Shown here piece after piece: positions 31,994-40,151 of a DNA stretch of 61,458 nt (positions are counted from its first letter, which is position 1; each line of letters starts with the position of its first letter). A model generated the notes under the pieces. It had not been told where the DNA came from, made no database searches, and saw nothing but the letters and a program-made list of their open reading frames with translations. Made by a program: the position numbers and the translations under genes. This DNA is from Streptomyces sp. S3(2020) (GTDB taxonomy: Bacteria > Actinomycetota > Actinomycetes > Streptomycetales > Streptomycetaceae), in assembly GCF_013044505.1 (NCBI RefSeq), contig NZ_JABERD010000035.1, positions 1-61,458 on the forward strand, in the 5' to 3' direction.

Positions 31994-34117
31994 GTGAGCG
32001 CCGAGATCTACCGGGATGCCTGGGGTGTCCCGCATCTGCGTGCCGACAGCGTGCGTGAACTCGCCCGTGCCCAGGGCCTCGTCACCGCCCGTGACCGGGC
32101 CTGGCAGCTGGAGGTCGAGCGGCACCGCGCCCGCGGCACCTCGGCGTCCCTCCTCGGCCCCGACTCCCTGGCCTGGGACCGGTTCGTGCGGCGGGCCCGG
32201 CTCGACGACACCGCCAGACGCTGCTTCGAGCATCTGGAGCGACAGGATCCGGAGACGGCCGACTGGGTACGGGCCTACGTCGACGGCGTCAACGAAGGCC
32301 TCGCCGAGGCGACCGCCACCCTGCCCCTCGGTGCCCCCGGCCGCTGGGAGCCCTGGACCCCGCTCGGCGTCTGGCTCGGCGCCCACATCCTCTTCGCGGG
32401 CTTCCCCGCCAAGCTCTGGCGCGAGCAGGCCGTGCGGCACCTCGGCGAGGAGGCCGTCGGGCTCTTCGCCATCGACGGTCCCGGCACCTCCGGCAGCAAC
32501 GGCTGGCTGGTGAGCGGCGAACGGACCGTGACCGGCCGGGCCGTCATCGCCGGCGACCCGCACCGCTTCATCGAGGACCCCGGCGTCTACCAGCAGATCC
32601 ACCTCTCCTGCCCGGAGTTCGACGTCGTCGGCCTCGCCGTCCCCGGCGTCCCCGGCATCGCCCACTTCGGCCACACCGGCACGGTCGCCTGGGCCATCAC
32701 CAACGCCATGGCCGACTACCAGGACCTGTACGAGGAGCGGCTGCGGCGGACCGGGGCCGGTGTCGAGGCCCTCGGCCCGGACGGCAGGTGGACGCGCGCC
32801 TCCCGGCACACCGAGACCGTCGAGGTGGCCGGCGAGGAGTCCGTCGAGGTCGAGATCATCGAGACCGAGCGCGGGCCGGTCATCGCCGGCGGCCCGGAAG
32901 GGCTCGACGACGGCACACCGCTCGCCCTCAGCCTCCGCAACCCGCCCCGGGTCAGCGGCGACCTGGGCTTCGGCACCCTTCTGCCGCTGCTGCGCGCCCG
33001 CCGGGTCGCCGACGTGGACCGGGCCTTCGACAGCTGGGCCGAGCCGGTCAACGTCGTCCAGGCCGCCGACACCGAGGGCGGGCTGCTGCACCGGGTCGCG
33101 GGCCGGGTGCCGGTGCGCTCCCGGGCCAACCGCACCCGTGTCGTCCCCGCCTGGGAGCCCGGGCACGAGTGGCGGGGCTGGCACGACATGCCCCGCGCCT
33201 CACTCACCGAGGACGGCGTCGCCGTCATGGCCAACCAGCGGGGTCCGGCGGAACCGCTCGGCGTCGAGTTCGCCCCGCCGCACCGCGCGAACCGCATCGC
33301 GGCGATGCTCGCGGAGAAGGACAAGTGGTCGGCGCAGGACATGCCCGCCCTCCACATGGACACGTATCTGGCGTCCGCCGGGCCCCTGTTGGACCACCTC
33401 GCCGCACTCCGCGATCTGACGCCGGAGGCCGCGGAGCTCACCGCCGCCCTCCTGCGCTGGAACCGCCGCATGGACGCGGACAGCCAGGACGCCGCCCTCT
33501 ACTCCGCGGTGCGCGGCGCCGTCGTCCGCCGGCTCGCCGCCCACCCCGCGTTCGCCGCGCTGACCGCCCCGCCCGCCTACCCCGAGGTCCTCCTGCCCTG
33601 GCTCGGCCTGCTGCCGCGCATCGGCTACGCCCTCGAACACCTGCTGCGCGCCCAGGAGTTGTACGGCATCGACCGCCCGGCCGAGATCCGCGCGGCCGTC
33701 GAGGAGGTCGCCGCCGGGAAGCCGCCCGCGACCTGGGGCGAGACCCACCGGCTGTACCCGTGGCGGGCGTTGCCGAACACGACGTACGAGAAGGACGAGA
33801 CGGACGAGACGGACGAGAAGCACGAGAAGGGCGAGGAGTACGAGACGTTCGACCAACCCGGGCTCTCCGGCGACCACGACTGCGTGCTGTGCACCTCCGC
33901 CGTGCCCGGTCTGACCGACCTGGCCGCGCGCGGTCCGGCCGCCCGCTACGTGTGGGACCTGGCCCGGCGCGAGGACAGCCGCTGGGTGGTGCCGTTCGGC
34001 GCCTCGGGCGTGCCCGGCTCGCCCCATCACCGTGATCAACTGCCCCTGTGGCTCGCGGGCGACCTCGTCCCGGTCGTCACCGACTTCGAACAGCTCAGCA
34101 AGGAGAGCGATGTCTGA
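31994..34117 (+). CDS. Penicillin-acylase-family (S45) N-terminal nucleophile hydrolase, cytosolic
   Basis: 707 aa. A short alpha part (YRDAWGVPHLRAD, typical of S45 acylases) is followed by the autocleavage site GTSG|SNGWLVSG with catalytic Ser168, then beta-chain hallmarks (AGDPHRFIEDP; PGIAHFGHTGTVAWAITN). The second residue after Ser is Gly rather than the usual Asn of SNNW. No signal peptide is present, unlike periplasmic relatives such as PvdQ, so it should act inside the cell on an amide. An acidic low-complexity insert (about 600-620, DETDE repeats) is unusual. GTG 31994 has AGGAGAG upstream, 19 bp after the iron box. Substrate inferred: an acyl-amide, possibly a siderophore. Confidence 0.87.
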   Translation: MSAEIYRDAWGVPHLRADSVRELARAQGLVTARDRAWQLEVERHRARGTSASLLGPDSLAWDRFVRRARLDDTARRCFEHLERQDPETADWVRAYVDGVNEGLAEATATLPLGAPGRWEPWTPLGVWLGAHILFAGFPAKLWREQAVRHLGEEAVGLFAIDGPGTSGSNGWLVSGERTVTGRAVIAGDPHRFIEDPGVYQQIHLSCPEFDVVGLAVPGVPGIAHFGHTGTVAWAITNAMADYQDLYEERLRRTGAGVEALGPDGRWTRASRHTETVEVAGEESVEVEIIETERGPVIAGGPEGLDDGTPLALSLRNPPRVSGDLGFGTLLPLLRARRVADVDRAFDSWAEPVNVVQAADTEGGLLHRVAGRVPVRSRANRTRVVPAWEPGHEWRGWHDMPRASLTEDGVAVMANQRGPAEPLGVEFAPPHRANRIAAMLAEKDKWSAQDMPALHMDTYLASAGPLLDHLAALRDLTPEAAELTAALLRWNRRMDADSQDAALYSAVRGAVVRRLAAHPAFAALTAPPAYPEVLLPWLGLLPRIGYALEHLLRAQELYGIDRPAEIRAAVEEVAAGKPPATWGETHRLYPWRALPNTTYEKDETDETDEKHEKGEEYETFDQPGLSGDHDCVLCTSAVPGLTDLAARGPAARYVWDLARREDSRWVVPFGASGVPGSPHHRDQLPLWLAGDLVPVVTDFEQLSKESDV

Positions 34118-34709
34118 CCTCCCCCCGCAGGAATACGTCCACGAGCAGGAGGTCGACGGCTTCGGCACCGTCCGGGTGCGCATCCTCGACGCGAAGGCCG
34201 ACGCCGGGGTGCTGCACGGCTGGGTCAGCGAGGAACGGGCCGCGTTCTGGGGCATGAACGGCCTCACCCAGGACCAAGTGGCCGAGATCTACGCCCTTAT
34301 GGACACCCTCGACACCCATCACGCCTATCTGCTGGAGAAGGACGGCGAGCCGGTCGGACTGCTCCAGACCTATGAGCCGGAGGCCGACCGGGTCAGCGAG
34401 TGCTACGAGGTCGAACCCGGCGACATCGGCATCCATCTGCTGCTCGCCCCCGCCGGTGCGGCCGGCGCGCGGGACGGCTGGTCGTCGGCTCTCCTGGGCG
34501 CCGTCGCCCAGTACGTCCTCAAGGACCGCGAGCGGGTCGTGGTCGATCCCGACGTGCGCAACGAGAAGGCGATCGCCCGCTTCCTGCGGCAGGGGTTCGT
34601 GGCCGGCGAGCGGGTCGTGCTGCCGGAGATCGACATCCCGGACGTGTACCTGCCCGAGAAGCACGCCCAACTGGCGTTCCTGACCCGGGAGGTAGCCTTC
34701 CAGGGGTGA
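34110..34709 (+). CDS. Siderophore-type GNAT N-acyltransferase
   Basis: 199 aa. Resembles the Acetyltransf_8 group (IucB, RhbD, MbtK, DesC-like): WVSEERAAFWGMNG, HHAYLLEKDGEPVGLLQTYEPEAD, YEVEPGDIGIHLLLAP and the acetyl-CoA/His-Asp region VVVDPDVRNEKAIARFLRQGF. Such enzymes acylate hydroxylamine or amine groups of siderophore precursors. ATG 34110 has AGGAGAG and overlaps the acylase stop by 8 nt, so translation is coupled. An acyl hydrolase and an acyl transferase encoded in one message suggests swapping or trimming of acyl groups. Confidence 0.82.
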   Translation: MSDLPPQEYVHEQEVDGFGTVRVRILDAKADAGVLHGWVSEERAAFWGMNGLTQDQVAEIYALMDTLDTHHAYLLEKDGEPVGLLQTYEPEADRVSECYEVEPGDIGIHLLLAPAGAAGARDGWSSALLGAVAQYVLKDRERVVVDPDVRNEKAIARFLRQGFVAGERVVLPEIDIPDVYLPEKHAQLAFLTREVAFQG

Positions 34710-35173
34710 CCCCAGAAGACCTCGTCGCCCATTACGGACTGGAGCCGATTCCGCGCGAGGGGGGCCTGTTCCGCCGTACCTGGGCGGGCCCCGAGCGCGC
34801 GGACGGACGGCCGGAGGGCTCGGCCGTCGTCGTCCTGCTCACCTCCGACGACTTCTCCGCCCTGCACCGCCTGCCCGGCGACGAGGTCTGGCACTTCTAC
34901 CTCGGTGACCCCCTGGAACTCCTCCTCCTGTCCCCCGACGGCACATCGAGCACCCCGGTACTGGGCCCCGACGTCCTCACCGGCCAGCACGTCCAGCTGA
35001 CCGTCCCCGCCGGTACCTGGATGGGCGCCCGCACCCGGGGCGCGTGGACGCTCTTCGGCTGCACGATGGCTCCCGGCTTCACCTACGAGGGCTATGAGCA
35101 CGGGGAGTCCGGGGCTCTGATGGCGCGTTATCCCGGGGAGGCGGAGCGGATCGCGGGACTGTGTCGTCCATGA
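34706..35173 (+). CDS. DUF985 cupin protein
   Basis: 155 aa, GTG 34706 overlapping the GNAT stop (GTGA) with GGAGGTAG 10 bp upstream. The cupin_5/DUF985 signature is complete: YGLEPIPREGGLFRRTW, SAVVVLLTSDDFSALHRLPGDEVWHFYLGDPLELLLLSPDG and WTLFGCTMAPGFTYEGYE. A His/Glu metal or sugar-phosphate site is likely (H-R-L-P-G-D-E-V-W-H). The family has no firm activity. Position in a coupled operon after the GNAT suggests an auxiliary role in the same pathway, or simple co-transcription. Confidence 0.85.
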   Translation: MTPEDLVAHYGLEPIPREGGLFRRTWAGPERADGRPEGSAVVVLLTSDDFSALHRLPGDEVWHFYLGDPLELLLLSPDGTSSTPVLGPDVLTGQHVQLTVPAGTWMGARTRGAWTLFGCTMAPGFTYEGYEHGESGALMARYPGEAERIAGLCRP

Positions 35174-35928
35174 GGCTCCTCGAAGGGCAGGTCGCGCTTG
35201 TCACGGGTGCGGGTGGTGGTGTCGGGCGGGGGATCGCGGTGCGGTTCGCCGAGCTGGGGGCGGCCGCGGTGGTCCTGCACTGCCGTACGGCGGTGACGGC
35301 GGCGGAGGAAGTGGCGGCCCGGGTCCGGGAGTCGGGTGCGCGGGCCGTCGTACTCCAGGCGGATCTGACGGACGAGACCGACTGCCGCGAGCTGGTCCGG
35401 GAGGCGGACGCGTGGGGCGGCGGTCTGACCTCGCTGGTCAACAACGCGGGGGTGCAGCCGGTGCGGGAGCTGGCGGGGATGACGGCCGCCGAGTGGCGGG
35501 AGGTCGTCGACACCAACCTGACGAGCGCCTTCGCGTGCACCCAGGCCGCGGCGGAGGTCATGGAGCACGGCGGCGGCTCGGTGACGCACATCGCCTCGAT
35601 CGAGGCGCACGGTCCCGCCGCCGGGCACGCCCACTACTCCGCGTCCAAGGCCGCCCTGGTGATGCACGCCCGTTCGGCGGCCCTGGAGTACGGGCCCCGC
35701 GGCATCCGCGTCAACAGCGTCTCGCCGGGGCTGATCGACCGGGAGGGACTGGCGCGGGACTGGCCGCAAGGGGTGCGGCGCTGGCAGGCGAAGGCGCCCC
35801 TGGGCCGACTGGGCCGCCCCGAGGACATCGGCGACGCCTGCGCGTTCCTCGCCTCGCCGCTCGCCTCCTGGATCACCGGGCAGGACCTGGTCGTCGACGG
35901 GGGAGTGTCGGCGCGGCCCACCTGGTGA
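35170..35928 (+). CDS. Short-chain dehydrogenase/reductase
   Basis: 252 aa. Rossmann motif TGAGGGVG (12-19), NNAG (91-94), N116, catalytic S143-Y156-K160 (YSASK), and a C-terminal DDIG-x-ACAFLASPLASWITGQDLVVDGG typical of classical SDRs. C38-R39 after the second strand suggests NADP(H) preference. ATG 35170 overlaps the cupin stop (ATGA), so it is the last gene of the four-gene coupled operon. The substrate is unknown; a hydroxy-acyl or sugar alcohol is as likely as a siderophore precursor. Confidence 0.9.
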   Translation: MRLLEGQVALVTGAGGGVGRGIAVRFAELGAAAVVLHCRTAVTAAEEVAARVRESGARAVVLQADLTDETDCRELVREADAWGGGLTSLVNNAGVQPVRELAGMTAAEWREVVDTNLTSAFACTQAAAEVMEHGGGSVTHIASIEAHGPAAGHAHYSASKAALVMHARSAALEYGPRGIRVNSVSPGLIDREGLARDWPQGVRRWQAKAPLGRLGRPEDIGDACAFLASPLASWITGQDLVVDGGVSARPTW

Positions 35929-35983
35929 GTGTTCCGGCGCCGGCGTGCGTACATAACCCGGAGCTGCGGGACGGAGTACTGAC

Positions 35984-37774
35984 GTGGAGCGTGACGGTGG
36001 ACGAGGACGGCGGAGAGTTCAAGGGCTGGTGCTGCTGGGCACCGTGCTGGTCCTGCTCCTCTTCGGCGGCGCGGGACCGGCGTCGGCCCACGCCGCCCTC
36101 CGCTCCACCGACCCCGAGGACGGAACCGTCCTCAAGTCCGCCCCCCGGTACATCACCCTGACCTTCACCGAGTCCGTCGGCCTGCTCGACGACTCCTTCC
36201 GCGTACTGAGCCCGAAGAACGAGCGGGTGCGCACGGGGGAGGCCGAGCATGTGCCGGGGAGCTCGGACACCGCCCGGGTCTCGCTGCCCACCAGCGGGCT
36301 CGGCCAGGGCACCTTCACGGTGGCCTGGCGGGTCGTCTCGGCGGACAGCCATCCGGTGTCGGGGGCGTTCACCTTCTCCGTCGGGAAACCCTCGGCCACG
36401 GTGGTGACCGTGGACCCGGGCCCCGTGGAGAACCCGGCCACCGAGGGCCTCTACAACATCGCCCGCTACCTGGCCTATCTCGCGGTGGCGCTGCTCATCG
36501 GCACGGCGGTCTTCCTCGCGTTCTGCCGCCCGGCGGACGCGAGCATCCTGCCCAGGCTGCTGCGGGTGGGCTGGTGGACGCTGGCGGGAGCCACGGTCGC
36601 GCTGTTCGTGCTGCGGGCGCCCTACGAGGCCGGCACGGGTCCCGCGACGGCCTTCGACGCCGCGGCCTTCGAACGGACGGTGACGAGCCGGCCGGGAGTG
36701 GTGCTGCTGGCCCGGCTGGCGCTGCTCGCGCTGACGGCGGTCTTCCTCCTGCGGCTGTTCCGGCACCGCCGGTCCTCGTACGCGATCGGCACCGTCCTCG
36801 CCCTCGGTCTCGCCCTCACCTGGGCCGCCGGTGAGCACGCCTCCGCCGGCATCCAGGTGCCCGTGGCGATGGCCTCCTCGGTCCTGCACGTCCTGGCGAT
36901 GGCGGTCTGGCTGGGCGGACTGACGGCACTGGTCGTCACGCTGTACCGGGCGGCGGTCGTCGAACCGGCCACGGTCACCCGCTTCTCCCGCCTCGCCTTC
37001 GCCTCCGTGACCGCCCTGGTCCTCACCGGCGTCTACCAGTCCTGGCGTGGCCTCGGTTCCTGGGGCGCGCTGACGGACACGACGTACGGCCGGCTCCTGG
37101 TCGCCAAGCTGATCGTGGTGGTCGTACTGCTGACGGCGGCCGGGTTCTCGCGGCTGTGGACGGTACGGCTGGCGACGGCGGACGCGCGCACCGCCGTACC
37201 GGAACGGGTGCCGGAGCCGGTGGGCGGGCCGCCGCTGCCGGAGGCACCCGAGGAGCCGCCGGTGCCGGAGGCGCCCGAGCAGCCGCCGGTCGCTGTGGAC
37301 CGCCGTGGTCTGCGACGGTCCGTCCTCGCCGAAGTCACCATCGGTGTCGTGGTGCTGGTGATCACGACCGTGCTCACCGGCACCGTGCCGGGCCGCGCGG
37401 AGGCGGAGGCCGCGCAGAGCCCCGTGGCGACCGGGCTGCCCGTCGCGTCCGTCTCCTACGTCCCCTTCGACATCGGCGGCGCCCGGGGCAAGGTGCAGAT
37501 CACCCTCGACCCGGGCCGGGTCGGCCGGAACTCGGTGGAGGCGGTCGTCCTCGACGCCCAGGGCGGTTTCGCCATCGTCCCCGAACTCCGCCTCTCCTTC
37601 ACGCTCCCGTCCCAGGACATCGGCCCGCTGGACGCCAAGCTGACCGACAAGGGCGGCTATTGGGGAAGCAGTGGCTTCGATCTGCCGATCGCCGGCACCT
37701 GGGAGATGAAGGTGACGGTCCGGGTCTCCGAGATCGACCAGGCCAGCGTGACGAAGTCCGTGGTGATCGGCTAG
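35984..37774 (+). CDS. CopC-CopD fusion, copper-handling membrane protein
   Basis: 596 aa. A signal peptide (about 1-35) is followed by a CopC domain whose mature N-terminus would be His36, with the second Cu(II) ligand pair D121/H123 (SADSHPVSG). CopD follows with eight or so helices (about 155-410; AGEHASAG, LHVLAMAVWLGGL). A Pro/Glu linker, one more helix and a C-terminal beta-domain of about 110 residues complete it (FDIGGARGKVQITLDPGRVG). CopC/CopD move copper across or to the membrane. GTG 35984 has GGAG at good spacing. No copper-responsive regulator lies beside it. Confidence 0.9.
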   Translation: MERDGGRGRRRVQGLVLLGTVLVLLLFGGAGPASAHAALRSTDPEDGTVLKSAPRYITLTFTESVGLLDDSFRVLSPKNERVRTGEAEHVPGSSDTARVSLPTSGLGQGTFTVAWRVVSADSHPVSGAFTFSVGKPSATVVTVDPGPVENPATEGLYNIARYLAYLAVALLIGTAVFLAFCRPADASILPRLLRVGWWTLAGATVALFVLRAPYEAGTGPATAFDAAAFERTVTSRPGVVLLARLALLALTAVFLLRLFRHRRSSYAIGTVLALGLALTWAAGEHASAGIQVPVAMASSVLHVLAMAVWLGGLTALVVTLYRAAVVEPATVTRFSRLAFASVTALVLTGVYQSWRGLGSWGALTDTTYGRLLVAKLIVVVVLLTAAGFSRLWTVRLATADARTAVPERVPEPVGGPPLPEAPEEPPVPEAPEQPPVAVDRRGLRRSVLAEVTIGVVVLVITTVLTGTVPGRAEAEAAQSPVATGLPVASVSYVPFDIGGARGKVQITLDPGRVGRNSVEAVVLDAQGGFAIVPELRLSFTLPSQDIGPLDAKLTDKGGYWGSSGFDLPIAGTWEMKVTVRVSEIDQASVTKSVVIG

Positions 37775-38616
37775 GACAGCACCTGGTAGAGCTGGTACGG
37801 GACCATCCAGAGGCCCGTGTACAGCAGGGCCGTGCCGAAGATCCCCACACCGAGGGACCGCAGCACCCAGGTGCCCACCGTGAGCCGGGCCTTGACCCGG
37901 TCCGGCCTGCGCGGGTCGTAGGAGACCTGCACCTCCTTGAGGCCGAGGTAGTGCACGGCGCTGTGGGCGGAGCTGTCGGGTTCGCAGTGGCGCTGCACAC
38001 CGTCCAGGTCCGTGAAGCGGTACAGGTTCTTCTTGCCGGCGGTGTGCGAGAAGGTCGCCACGACGGGGACGCCGCGCCGCCACAGGATCGCGCGGTCGTA
38101 CAGCTCACCCGCGGCGAGCGCGTAGATGACGACGCCGGCGATCAGGGGTTTCGTCCCGAAGACCCAGAGGATCGCGCCGATGACGTCGGAGTGCGCGATC
38201 AGCGTGGTCAGCCCGGCGACCCAGCCCGCGCCCACGAGCCCGATCACGGTCCACAGCCAGAACTCGGGGGACGCCCAGAACGGTGTGCGCGCCCCGCCCG
38301 GTTCCACCACCACGAGCGCGGCCCCGTCCACCGGGTCCCGCGGGGCGGGCAGCCCGGCGTTCACGGCCGAGACGAACACGGCCACCTCGGCGGCCTTGCG
38401 GTGGGCGAGGCGGTAGACGGTCGGGCGCGCGCCCTCGGGAGCCGTCAGCACCACCTCCACGCCGCGCGGGCCGTCGGTGGCGCGAACCTCCCGCACGGCC
38501 GCCAGCGGTATCCGTCTTCGGACCCCGTCCTGCTCCAGGGTGAGTCTCCCGTTCTCCGCCCACAGCCCGCCGGAGCGGCTACGCAGGGACACGGTCGGGA
38601 GATGCGATGTCGTCAT
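37771..38616 (-). CDS. Membrane protein of DUF3592-like appearance
   Basis: 281 aa from ATG 38616. The N-terminal soluble part (about 1-100) looks like a PH-like or bPH-type barrel (SLRSRSGGLWAENGRLTLEQDGVRRRIPLAAVREVRATDG). Then come two helices, a DUF3592-like extracellular segment (VVATFSHTAGKKNLYRFTDLDGVQRHCEP ... VQVSYDPRRPDRVKARL) and a final helix. No function is known for such proteins. Its stop codon overlaps that of the CopC-CopD gene on the other strand by 4 bp (CTAG), so the two messages are complementary at their 3' ends. Confidence 0.75.
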   Translation of the reverse strand: MTTSHLPTVSLRSRSGGLWAENGRLTLEQDGVRRRIPLAAVREVRATDGPRGVEVVLTAPEGARPTVYRLAHRKAAEVAVFVSAVNAGLPAPRDPVDGAALVVVEPGGARTPFWASPEFWLWTVIGLVGAGWVAGLTTLIAHSDVIGAILWVFGTKPLIAGVVIYALAAGELYDRAILWRRGVPVVATFSHTAGKKNLYRFTDLDGVQRHCEPDSSAHSAVHYLGLKEVQVSYDPRRPDRVKARLTVGTWVLRSLGVGIFGTALLYTGLWMVPYQLYQVLS

Positions 38617-38719
38617 GGCGGAAAAGCTAGCGGCTTGTTCGACGGGTCGAAGGCGATTCGGGCGATCGGATCGATCTTGGATGTGTCGGTCACGTTTCCA
38701 CAAAGGTGACGGGCGCCTC

Positions 38720-38749
38720 TTGACGCATGACAGGACATACGGCTGTCAT
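38720..38749 (+). promoter_or_regulatory. Candidate promoter of the galactoside operon
   Basis: TTGACG (38720-38725), 18 bp, TGTCAT (38744-38749), about 98 bp before the first ATG. Matches the vegetative consensus at 5/6 and 4/6. No LacI-type palindrome could be made out in the leader. Confidence 0.4.
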
Positions 38750-38847
38750 TACGCCACCGTGTTCGGTCAAGTTGATTTCTGGTCGGTTACGACGGACTTC
38801 GACACTCCCCTGCCTGGCCGAAACCTGCCCCTCCCCAGGAGCCGTTC

Positions 38848-40146
38848 ATGCCCGACTTCTCCCTCCCCTCCGCGAGCCGCCGCTCCGTCCTGCGCGGCAT
38901 AGGCGGCGCCGCCGTTCTCGGCGCCGGCATCCCCCTGCTGAGCGCCTGCGGCGGCAGCGGCGCCTCCTCCGACCCGAAGACGGTCACCCTCGGCTCGAAG
39001 GCGTCCGACCCGGTCCCGAAGAAGGCCTTCGCGGACATCTACGCGGCCTTCAAGAAGGACTCCGGGATCACGGTCGACGTGAACACCAAGGACTCCAACA
39101 CCTTCCAGGAGCAGATCAACGCCTACCTCCAGGGCACGCCGGACGACGTGTTCACCTGGTTCGCGGGCTACCGCATGCAGTTCTTCGCGGCCAAGGGCCT
39201 GGCCACGCCGATCGACGACGTGTGGAAGACGATCGGCGGCAACTTCCCCGAGGCGATGCACAAGCTCAGCAAGGGCGAGGACGGCAAGTACTACTTCGTG
39301 CCGCTGTACACGTACCCGTGGGCGCTCTTCTACCGCAAGAGCGTCTTCCAGCAGTACGGCTACGAGGTCCCCACCACCTGGGACCAGCTCGTCGCCCTGT
39401 GCAAGCAGATGGAGAAGGACAAGCTGGTCCCGATCGCCTTCGGCGACAAGGACGCCTGGCCCGCGCTCGGCACCTTCGACCAGATCAATTTCCGCCAGAA
39501 CGGCTACGACTTCCACGTCGACCTGATGGCCGGAAAGGCCGCCTGGACCGACGCCAAGGTGCGCAAGGTCTTCGACCTGTGGACCGAGATCCTCCCGTAC
39601 CACCAGGAGGGCGCCACCGGCCGCACCTGGCAGGACGCGGCCCAGACCCTCGCCTCCAAGAAGGCCGGCATGTACCTCCTGGGCACCTTCGTGGCCCAGC
39701 AGTTCACCGACAAGGCCGCCCTGGAGGACCTCGACTTCTTCGCCTTCCCGGAGATCGACCCGGCGTACGGCCAGGACACCGTCGAGGCCCCGACCGACGG
39801 CTTCATGCTGAGCAAGAGCCCGAAGAACAAGGCCGGCGCGGTCAAGCTCCTGGAGTACCTGGGCACCACGGCCGCCGAGGACATCTACCTCAAGGCCGAC
39901 CCGAGCGTCGTCCACGCCGCCACCGGCGCCGACACCTCCTCGTACACCGCGATCCAGAAGAAGGCGTACGAGATGATCTCCGGCGCCAAGAGCCTCACCC
40001 AGTTCATGGACCGCGACAGCCGCCCCGACTTCACCTCGACGGTCATGCAGCCGGCGCTCCAGAAGTTCGTCCGCGACCCCAAGGGCATCGACAGTCTGCT
40101 CAGCTCGATCGAGCGCCAGAAGAAGACGATCTTCGCGTCCAGCTGA
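38848..40146 (+). CDS. ABC transporter sugar-binding lipoprotein, Tat-type
   Basis: 432 aa. The N-terminus combines a twin-arginine motif (SRRSVLRG) with a lipobox (LLSAC, Cys34), giving a Tat-exported lipoprotein. The rest is a family 1 extracellular solute-binding protein (GITVDVNTKDSNTFQEQINAYLQGTPDDVFTWFAG; YYFVPLYTYPWALFYRKSVF; APTDGFMLSKSPKNKAGA). It captures an oligosaccharide for the permease pair encoded next. Together with the GH36 and GH42 enzymes the ligand is probably a galactoside. Confidence 0.93.
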   Translation: MPDFSLPSASRRSVLRGIGGAAVLGAGIPLLSACGGSGASSDPKTVTLGSKASDPVPKKAFADIYAAFKKDSGITVDVNTKDSNTFQEQINAYLQGTPDDVFTWFAGYRMQFFAAKGLATPIDDVWKTIGGNFPEAMHKLSKGEDGKYYFVPLYTYPWALFYRKSVFQQYGYEVPTTWDQLVALCKQMEKDKLVPIAFGDKDAWPALGTFDQINFRQNGYDFHVDLMAGKAAWTDAKVRKVFDLWTEILPYHQEGATGRTWQDAAQTLASKKAGMYLLGTFVAQQFTDKAALEDLDFFAFPEIDPAYGQDTVEAPTDGFMLSKSPKNKAGAVKLLEYLGTTAAEDIYLKADPSVVHAATGADTSSYTAIQKKAYEMISGAKSLTQFMDRDSRPDFTSTVMQPALQKFVRDPKGIDSLLSSIERQKKTIFASS

Positions 40147-40151
40147 TCCAG

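Noticed and set aside
31994..32080. Signal peptide on the penicillin-acylase-type protein
   Set aside because: The N-terminus starts directly with the acylase core (YRDAWGVPHLRAD) and has no hydrophobic segment; no suitable upstream start lies in frame beyond the iron box.
38727..40151. N-terminal extension of the MalF-type permease over the binding-protein gene
   Set aside because: Out-of-frame shadow of the binding-protein gene that happens to stay open; the permease starts at ATG 40152.
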